Origin: Crocodylus rhombifer
Taxonomy: Eukaryota > Chordata > Crocodylia > Crocodylidae
DNA: 64,000 nt
Direction: 5' to 3'
Assembly (NCBI GenBank): GCA_038503035.1
Contig: JAVSML010025216.1
Location: 611,574-675,573 of the forward strand
Positions 56,036 to 64,000 of the stretch are shown here, in pieces. Position 1 is the stretch's first letter; every line of letters begins with the position of its first letter. Below the pieces are notes generated by a model that had not been told where the DNA came from, did no database searches, and worked only from the letters and a program-made list of their open reading frames with translations. The translations under genes were made by a program, and so were the position numbers.

Positions 56036-59000
56036 CAGGACTAGTGCTGCCTTCCTGACAAAACATACTTGGTAGTATTGTTTCCAGGAGCTAAAATGGA
56101 GCAGTTTCCTTCTGTGCCACTTTGATTATCAGTTGCAGGTGTGGGGCACAAATAAACAATTTTAATCTTATTCCATCCTACCAGTTTTGGATGTAGCCTG
56201 TTTAGAGAAAAATTGCTTTCTTTTACTTAGGGGATGAGCGAGTATTTGCTCAGGCAAATACACAAGTCTTTGCTTTTCTGTAACTATTGTATAGAGCCAC
56301 AGCCACTTGCCTAGTTTCCACATTATTTTGGTAATGGTAAATATTATTACATTGGGAATAATAGTGGTGTATGTCTTTAAAGTGTGGCTGACTTTCAGAT
56401 GTACACATAATGTATTGTAATCTGTGACTAACAAAGGCAATGTTTTTTTAATATTTACACTGTGAATGTGTCTAGAGATCATGTTGCAAAACGTTTGAGG
56501 AAAACTGCTGAAATGTATTTGCTGATGTAAATCCCTAGTAATGAAAATAAATATATCAGTTGGAGAGAATAAAATGTATAGGAGTCCAAGGGGAAAACCT
56601 GCAAGTCTGCCAGTGATTCTTAGGTTTAGAGCGAGAGAACAGGATCTTGAGAAAAGTATGGGAAGAAGGAGAAGCCTAGAGAAGAGCACAGTGTAGAAAA
56701 AATGAGGACGTGTCTAAATATCTGGTGAAGGAATAAAAGGACATCACCTCCTCATGTTGCTTTGCATTCTGTTTCCAAAGCATCTCCTGCTTTTGTTTGG
56801 TTTCGGTTTTTTTTGGTTTCCCTGCTCTCTTTGCTTATTTGAAAATATTCAAAGTATTCTTAGGGGATGGTGGGGTCAGGGTCTACAGTAGAAATTGCTT
56901 AGGTTGGGATTAGGCTCTTTAATAGGCTTCATTGAGCCCCACTTACATACCACCCTGTCCAGGCAACTTCTCTGGCCACATTGCCCCTATGGTGGCTGCT
57001 GCCATCATTTTCCTCCTGATTTGATTCCTTCTGTTCTTCAACACCCTGCCCCATGTATGATAACTTCCCCTTCCTTCCTTATGATTCTATCTTGATTATT
57101 GGTTGTAACAAGGAGCAATAGGATAACACTTAAAAAAAAAACAAAGCAACTTAAAGCTGGGAGAAATTTCCAACAGTGTGGTGTTTAGACATGGGATAGT
57201 TTTCATAGGGAAGTGGCAGAGTTGTCAGATACTATGGGAGTAAGTGTGATGCTAAAAATCTGAATAGCATATTCAATTTAATATAGTGAAAAGTGGTGGA
57301 TGAATGAAGTGCTGGAGAATAATCCTGCATCAGTTGAAGAATGGACAAGATGACCTTGCGTATCTGATTATCCCTCTGCACAGAATAAGCAAATTATCTG
57401 TATGTTTCTGCTAAAGTGATTGGTAGTGAGAGAGTGAACATTAATGACTTAGCTGTTAAGGTGACAAGCCAATACTTAACTGAGATGAACGGGCCAGATC
57501 TGTGCTGTTAGCATGCATATTTGTATTTTCCCTTTCAGATGTTTGAGTTCATATATGATATGAACAGCATTAGTTCATATTTGCAATGTTTTATTTTCAG
57601 CAGTAAGAGCAAGTTAGTGTTTTCTAAATTCAGTGCTTAAATTCTGCAATTTGTGGTACCAAAAGAGAAATACCAGAATATTTTGTGGCTTGCTTTGATA
57701 TGCTGCACCTCAAAGCTTACAGATTTTCATAGGGTTGTATGATCAATCTGAAACATTTTGTTTGTGCCTTCTAAGGTAAAATGTGCAGGGAAAAAACAAA
57801 ATGTAGAGTGCTAGATCCATTGAAGCTTCTGTGCTGTATAACTTAATACTGTTCTGTAGTAATTAGGATTTAGAAGTTTGCATTTAAGTAATTCCACATA
57901 GCAGTGATTGAAGTGCATGTATTGGACCATATGATACCATGATTAGCTGAAGTAGAGAAGAGGCAGTGAAGTATAAGTTCAGGACCATATTGTGTTACCT
58001 AGCTTATCACTAGATTGGTAGGTAAGTGTGTGGCACTTGTAGGCCCCCTTCTGCATTTTTATTGTATCACTAAGATTCTAGGTAGCAGGTTTTAAGCTAA
58101 GCAGCGTCAAAGGCAGGAAAAAAAGGTTCTGTTTTACACGATGGAAAATTGGGTTTAAAAAAAGTGAATTGTGCTGATTATGCAAATTAACTGGCTTGGA
58201 TATGATTTTACATAGCTGTGGATTCCACAGGCTTCTCATATTTGTTGCTGGAATGAATGGTATTGCATACATTCCCAGAAATGTGACACTATTTATGATG
58301 TAAGGTGTAAGGCAGGGCGGAATGGCCCCTTACAAATTAATTGGTTCAGAGATGTAAAATATCTTAATTTGATTTGGTAAATCCTGTGTATTCCTCCTCC
58401 TCCTCCGCAGAACACATGTGCTGCATTCAGATTTAAGAGTTCTAATCAAATAGTTGAAAGTTTGGGTGTTGAGCACAAAGTCATTACCTACATGTATTAG
58501 GAACCATCAGGACTGACAGTCAACTTATCTTACTTGTACTAGCTTGTTTACAAGAAAAATTTGCACCTGTCACTTAAACTTTTGTCTCTGGTTTGAATCA
58601 AGCTCCAGACTTAATAACCAAAAGTCGTTATCTTATTTTATAGTCTGTGTGAAATATGGAGGTAGACTCCTCTCAGATTCTGTGGGATGAATTTCTACAG
58701 CATGTAAATGATCGTGCCAAGTAACCTTTATGCTGGTTGCCTCAAAGTTGTCACAACTGTTAAGCTTCTTGAGCATCTTCTGCCATTGCTGTAGCATAAG
58801 TACTAACTGAGTGCTGGCATTTTTACTGTTGGATATCTAACACTGGTCAAGGTAGAATTAGGTAGAGTTGTAATTTAAAAATCCTTTGGTCAGTCAGCAC
58901 TACCACTTTTTTAACTTAATAGAAGGGAGCCCCTGGAACGCTTAACTCTACAGTGAAACTCTTAACTCTGAATAACTTAGCAAGGGCAAGGATTAAATGC

Positions 59001-59215
59001 ATGTGAAAAGTGAATTACTGTCCTTCAGTTTCTTCATATCCCAAGACTGAGATCTGCACAAGTTTTATGCATCTAATTCCTGTTGATTTCACTAGGAAAT
59101 AAATGAGCGTTAAAGGCTTTAAATACCTTTGTGTATTTGGCCCTGAAGCCTTTTCTTGCAGTCTTTACTAGTGGAATGAAAGTTAAGTGTTTAACTATCC
59201 TTAGTGTCCAAAGTG
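56036..59215. other. AT-rich unique stretch
   Basis: About 3.2 kb without a recognised gene, RNA or transposon. The 173-codon minus-strand frame at 56168-56689 has no domain signature and no splice context. Confidence 0.4.
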
Positions 59216-59460
59216 TTTGGTGCTCAGAGTTTTAACCAGGTGGGCTAAGTGAATGGCACAGGTCTGGTCTGCAGGCTGGACTAGGCTCCAAGATGCCTCT
59301 ACATGCCAGGATTGGGTCCTGGTCCACCTCATGTGCCCAATCTAGCATGCAAGTCTGTGGCCTGCAGGGCTCCCCATGAGATCTGTGAGGAGCCCTGCGG
59401 ACCAGATGATATGGCTGCAGGGTCTGCATCTGCTCCACAGGCCAGGGGTTGAGCACCCAT
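59216..59460. mobile_element. hAT-type non-autonomous element (related to 38417-38822)
   Basis: The left end TTTGGTGCTCAGAGTTTTAA and the right end CCAGGGGTTGAGCACCC are inverse counterparts over GGTGCTCA. The body has GGTCTGGTCTGCAGGCTGGA and GGACCAGATGATATGGCTGC phrases like those of 38417-38822. The target duplication is not clear. Confidence 0.6.
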
Positions 59461-59505
59461 CTAACAGCAAGTGATGAAATACCCCATCTTTCAACATGTC
59501 CACTA

Positions 59506-60140
59506 AGGGTGTGCGAAGTGGACCATATTTGATTCGGATTTGGCCTGAATCAGGGACAGTGATTCAGTTTGTTGGTTTGGTTCACTGTCCCTGATTTGAT
59601 TAGTCTGAATCTGGAGATTCAGCACTAATTCAGAGAATCAGCGGTTCGGCTATAGACACAGCTTTAAATGTTTTTTCTATGTACCTTGGGGTACTAGCTT
59701 GGCGCATGAATGCTGCGATGCTGGGGTGGATGAAGTGTTCCACAAGAGTGTGAGGGGGCCTTCCACGTGCTCAGTGGTGAACCTGAAGTTGAACCAGAGG
59801 GGGGGGGCCTCCTGGTCCACGCCCCGGCAAACCCGTAAGTGGACCAGAAGTGCTTCTGGTCCACTTCTGGCTCTGCTGCTGAGTGTGCTGGGGAGCCCCC
59901 TGCTCTTCACTGGGACACTCCATGCACCCCAGCATCGCAGTACTCACGAGCCACCTGCTACCTAGAGGTTTGTAGAAAAAACATTTAAAGCTGTGTCTAT
60001 GTTCAAATCTCCAAATCTTTCTGATTCTGAATGAATTTGGAGAGATTAAAGGGTCCTCTGATTCAATTTGGAAATTTGGCCATGAAATTGGGCTGAATCT
60101 CCGCCGAACTGAATCTGTGACTGAAGCTTTGCACAACGCT
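59506..60140 (+). mobile_element. AGGGNTGTGYGAA-family element, 635 bp
   Basis: It starts AAGGGTGTGCGAAGTGGACC and ends GAAGCTTTGCACAACGCT, whose inverse is AGCGTTGTGCAAAGC. It shares the order of sub-terminal motifs with 29703-30473 in the opposite orientation, including GTTCACTGTCCCTGATT and ACATTTAAAGCTGTGTCTAT. The core palindrome is at 59837-59866. No target duplication is visible. Non-coding. Confidence 0.85.
59837..59866. repeat. 30-bp near-perfect palindrome
   Basis: AAGTGGACCAGAAG (59837-59850) and its exact inverse (59853-59866), separated by TG. Arms are identical to those at 29985-30014. Confidence 0.95.
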
Positions 60141-60364
60141 AATACCCACCACCATTTGTTTATTTTCCTTTTCCTTTTGAGGAATGTTTTTCCTGAAAGC
60201 AGAAAAAAGTTTCTAGAGCCAGGCTGTACCTGTTGTGTGCTTATTGCCTGGAGTTGAAATCTCTCTAGCTGCCACTTTGAAACCACCCTGTTTAATATAA
60301 TCACATCATACAAGATACCATGGCAATGAACATTTTTGTATAATAAAGGGCTTGCAGGGATGCG
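60141..60364. other. short unique spacer
   Basis: AT-rich spacer between the AGGGNTGTGYGAA-family element and the CR1 copy. No gene. Confidence 0.4.
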
Positions 60365-63099
60365 TACCTGGTGGGACTCCACCCATGACTGGACCACAGG
60401 TATAGATGGCTATACCCTGTACAGGAGGGATCGTGTAGTTAAAAGGGGCGGGGGTGTAGCTCTCTGTCAAGGAAAGCTACGCGTCCCTGCAATCTGATGT
60501 TGGTGACCAGGATGGACGACTGGAGACCTCGGTTAACATTCATGGGGAACACAGCACAGGGGACAGAACAGTGGGAGTCTCCTACAGACCTCCCACCCAA
60601 AGTCAGGAGCTTGACCAGGAATTCACCCGGGAATTGGCTGAGGCTGTGTGCTCCAGGACCATGGTTGTCGTGGGTGACTTCAATTACCCAGACATTTCGT
60701 GGGAGGATCACTCAGCAAAATCCAAGCAGTCACAAAGCTTCTTTTCGTGTGTGGATGACCTCTACCTGACTCAAGAAGTCTATGGGCCAATGAGAGGTAA
60801 AGTGCTGCTCAACCTGGTTACTAGGGATGACCTAATCGGCGGCCTAGTGATTGATGGGAAGCTGGGTGACAGTGACCACGAGCTGATTACCTTCACCATC
60901 TGCCGTAAAATTGGCAAGTCAGTCAGCAACACGGAAGTCCTTGACTTCAGGAAAGCCGACTTTGACAAGCTCAGGAGGCTTGTCAGTGAGGCCCTAAGGA
61001 ACCACAACCCCAGGGAGATGGGAGTTCAAGAAGAGTGGTTGCTCCTCAAGGGAGCGATCCTCAATGCACAAGCTAATGCTATTCCATCTCGGAGGAAAGG
61101 CAAGAGGGCACAGCAGCCCCCCTGGCTCTCCAGGGACCTAGCAGACCTCCTGAGGTTAAAAAGAAAGGCCTACAAAGAATGGAGGATGGGATTCACCTCC
61201 AAGGAGGATTATTCTGCACTGGTCCAGTCCTGCAGGGAGCATACCAGGAAAGCCAAGCTGCAACTGAATGCCAACTAGCTTTGAGCATCAAGGACAATAA
61301 AAAGTCCTTTTTCAGATATATGGGGAGCTGGAGGAAAAGCAAGGGCAACATTGGACCCCGATGAACCAGATGGGGCAATTGACAACTGACGCCCAGGAAA
61401 AAGCCAACCTATTAAATGGGTACTTTGCGTCGGTCTTTCATCAGTCCCATGGGATGCCCATGCCCACCACAGGACAGGGATGTCTGCCTAAGGGAGATCC
61501 CTGCCCTCCGTCAATGCTGTCCTCGTGAAGGAACACTTTGAGAAGCTGGATACCTTCAGGTCAGTCTTCCCTGACAATCTGCACCCCAGGGTACTCAAGG
61601 AGCTGGCGAGCATCATAGCCCAGCCTCTGGCAGGGATCTTTGAAAACTCCTGGCACTCTGATGTAGTGCCCGAAGACTGGAAGAAGGCCAATGGTGGTGC
61701 CTATCTTCAAGAAAGGGAGGAAAGTGGATCCGGCTAACTATAGGTCCATCACCCTGACTTCTATCCTGGGGAAGAGCTTAGAAAAGTTTATTAAAGAGGC
61801 CATCCTTAATGGACTGGCCGATGCCAACATCCTGAGGGATTGCTAATACGGGTTTGTTGCAGGTAGGTCTTGCTTGACTAATCTCATTTCCTTCTGTGAC
61901 CAGGTGACCTATCACCTGGACAAGGGAGAAGAGACTGATGTCATATATCTTGACTTCAAAAAAGCCTCCGATCTGGTATCCCATGATCACCTCTTGGCGA
62001 AACTGGCCGATTGTGGCCTTGGGTCCACCATGATCCGCTGCCTGGGAAACTGTCTCCATGGTCAGACCCAGAGGGTAGTAATTGATGGAAGTCAATCATC
62101 ATGGTGTCCTGTGACCAGTGGGGTCCCCCAAGGCTCTGTCCTTGGACCTGTATTGTTCAACATCTTCATTAATGATGTGGACATTGGAATCAGAAGCGGA
62201 CTGGCCAAGTTCGCCAATGACATCAAACTTTGGGGGAAAGCATCCACACCAGAAGACAGGCAGGTGATCCAGGCTGACCTGGACAGGCTCGGCGAATGTG
62301 CGGACAAGAACCTGATGGTGTTTAACACTGAAAAATGCAAGGTTCTCCACCTTGGGAAGAAAAACCTGCCGTATCCTTATAGGCTTGGTGGTGCTACACT
62401 GGCTAGTACTACGGAAGAAAGAGACTTGGGGATCATTATTGACCACAGGATGAATATGAGCCTGCAATGTGATTCTGCAGTTAATAAAGTGACCAAAACG
62501 CTGGCTTGCATCCATAGACGCTTCTCAAGCAAATCCCAGGACGTCATTGTCCCCTTATACTCGGTCTTGGTGAGGCCGCAGCTGGAGTACTGCATCCAAG
62601 TTTTGGGTTCCACCATTCAAAAAGGATGTGGAGAAGCTTGAGAGGGTGCAGGGGAGAGCCATATGCGTGATCAGAGGTCAGGAAAACAGACCTTATGATG
62701 ACGGGCTGAGAGCCATGGGGCTCTTTAGCCTGGAAAAGTGCAGGCTCAGGGGTGATCTGATGGCCACCTATAAGTTTATCGGGGTGACCACCAGTTTCTC
62801 AGGGAACGTCTGTTCACCAGAGCGCCCCAAGGGATGACAAGGTTGAACAGTCATAAACTACTGTGAGACTGTTTCAGGCTGGACATGAGGAAGAATTTCT
62901 TTACTGTCTGAGTCCCCAAGGTCTGGAACAGTCTGCCAGCGGAGGTGGTTCAAGCACCTACATTGAACACCTTCAAGAGCAAATTGAATGCTTATCTTGC
63001 TGGGATCCTATGACCCCAGCTGACTTCCTGCCCTTCGGGCAGGGGGCTGGACTTGATGATCTTCTGAGGTCCCTTCCAGCCCTAATGTCTATGAAATCT
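60365..63099 (+). mobile_element. CR1 LINE, 5'-truncated, 2.7 kb
   Basis: It begins in the endonuclease domain (GGTGGGACTCCACCCATGAC, 60371-60390) and ends at the tail CTAATGTCTATGAAATCTTA (63081-63100). It has the same subfamily character and order as the minus-strand copy at 12333-14708, giving about 2.3 kb of inverted homology across the window. The GC-rich repeat copy 2 starts a few bases after its 3' end. Confidence 0.95.
60371..62990 (+). pseudogene. CR1 ORF2 remnant: endonuclease and reverse transcriptase
   Basis: The endonuclease part in shifted frames shows TWWDSTHDWTTG, then SYRPP, GDFNYPDISWE (60676-60708) and SDHELITF (60871-60894). The 235-codon frame 60571-61278 covers this and the linker. 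RT blocks are NLHPRVLKELASII (61578-61619), YLDFKKASDLVSH (61946-61984) and SGVPQGSVLGPVLFNIFIND (62117-62176). The catalytic FADD block is FAND here (AAT at 62216-62218), so an essential Asp is lost. Frameshifts lie near 61278, 61690 and 62600, and a TAA at 61844-61846 interrupts the region before the HGF/GFVAG block. Confidence 0.93.
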
Positions 63100-63105
63100 T
63101 AATCT

Positions 63106-63421
63106 GCCTGTCTGTAATGCTCTTGCAGGCACTTTAATTGGTTAGTGAAACAACCAATCAGAGTGCAGAGTGCTGTCGTGACAGCAGGCGTGGAGGGGTG
63201 AGGCCAGCAGCACTGGCCCTGCACCCTCTCCTCCCCGCCCCCCTCCATCCCCACCATCGTGTCAGTGCTCCGCTGCCTCTGAGGAACAGGGCTGGGGGGG
63301 CGCACGGGGTACTGACTGAGGGGAGGGCGGGGCGAGCTCCCCCGCTCACCCCCACTCCGGTGCCGCAGGGTGGTGGGTGGTGGTGTTCCATCCCTGCTGC
63401 CCCTCACCCTTGTTATTCTTG
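63106..63421 (+). repeat. GC-rich interspersed repeat, copy 2
   Basis: Inverse partner of 1545-1795 (see that entry for shared landmarks). This copy keeps a short hairpin ATTGGTTAGTGAAACAACCA (63137-63156) followed by AT, that is, an inverted pair of CCAAT pentamers 10 bp apart. The remaining core is very GC-rich and non-coding. Confidence 0.7.
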
Positions 63422-64000
63422 ATGGACAATGTGCTAGTGATTATAACGTTCTTAAACAATGGTACGAAAACTGTGTGTGTGGTAACAATAAACTGGGCTC
63501 TAAAGATTTTTAGGAGTATTTCAATAGTTGTCACCTATTAGGACTAGGCAGAAGTCCAGATAGTCTATAAAGGTGCAAGTCTTAACTACAATGGATATAT
63601 ATAACAAGTTTTCATAAACAGAGCTTACTTCATTAGATGCTGTCCTACAAAAATAAAGTAATGACCTCTGTTGTCTGGTGTCTCTAAAATAGAATATAAC
63701 TTCTATAAGGGGAGAAGGGAATAAAAGTGTTTGGTGTAAGTGCTTGGTGTTCTCCTTTAAAACAGAATGAAGCAAAAATGAAATAGTGAACTGACACAGG
63801 ACTGTCTTCAGGAAGCTTTAAAAATAACATCAATATACAGTCTGCAAACCTTGTGGCTGTGTGTGAATTTAGAAGCATTAAAATTAAACAAATGTGCTCC
63901 CCTTTTCTTTAACCTCATTCATTGCAAGGGTCTTTCTCTTGACCTAGCATCATAAATCAAACTTTTGGTCAGGAGTGTGCTTACTTATGAGCTGTCCAGC
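63422..64000. other. AT-rich unique sequence
   Basis: No gene or repeat is recognised. Confidence 0.4.

Noticed and set aside
56168..56689. 173-codon minus-strand frame in AT-rich DNA
   Set aside because: Hydrophobic but without signature motifs. The length is possible by chance in a 64-kb window, and no splice or promoter context supports it.
1..64000. CRISPR arrays, operons, prokaryotic promoters or phage genes
   Set aside because: No regularly spaced repeats, no gene-dense coding and no ribosome-binding-site pattern. The CR1 and hAT content is vertebrate.

Overview
The window is vertebrate nuclear DNA with no exon, RNA gene or microbial feature that I can support. It is AT-rich, non-coding sequence (intergenic or intronic) loaded with transposable elements. 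The host is most likely a sauropsid, and a crocodilian fits best. The reasons are that CR1-clade LINEs are the dominant retrotransposons (seven fragments, two of them 2.4-2.7 kb and one about 3.7 kb), L1 and Alu-type repeats are absent, and there is a rich set of hAT-type miniature elements with CAGGGGTGGGCAA-like ends. The species call is inference.

Layout. 1-10 kb is mostly unique AT-rich sequence with a 187-bp hAT MITE (499-685), a GC-rich repeat (1545-1795), a hAT element (5739-5995) and a Tigger1-like pogo element (8710-9061). 10-15 kb holds a 507-bp hAT element (10235-10741), a 1.25-kb composite hAT (10919-12169) and a 2.4-kb minus-strand CR1 (12333-14708). 15-24 kb is quiet apart from two CR1 fragments (20330-20823 and 22420-23300). 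24-31 kb is a dense cluster: tRNA-derived SINE heads, hAT MITEs, a GC-rich foldback, and three members of a family with AGGGNTGTGYGAA ends. 31-42 kb holds a chimeric hAT block with G-rich and foldback DNA, a CR1/L2-like fragment, and further hAT copies, one only 87 bp long. 46.4-50.1 kb is the most complete CR1, with decayed ORF1 (SGNH-esterase type) and ORF2 (endonuclease plus reverse transcriptase). 50.8-54.6 kb holds a 968-bp foldback hAT with a perfect 8-bp target duplication, a hairpin repeat and another CR1. 59.2-63.4 kb holds a hAT, a fourth AGGGNTGTGYGAA element, a 2.7-kb plus-strand CR1 and a second copy of the 1545-1795 repeat.

How they work together. No element here can move alone. 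All CR1 reading frames are broken, and no hAT or pogo transposase frame is visible, so the DNA elements must have been mobilised in trans. The recurrent pattern is short hAT-like termini enclosing unrelated GC-rich or inverted-repeat cargo. That pattern, and the Tigger1-like element, are the observations most worth following up. No undescribed multi-gene system was found.
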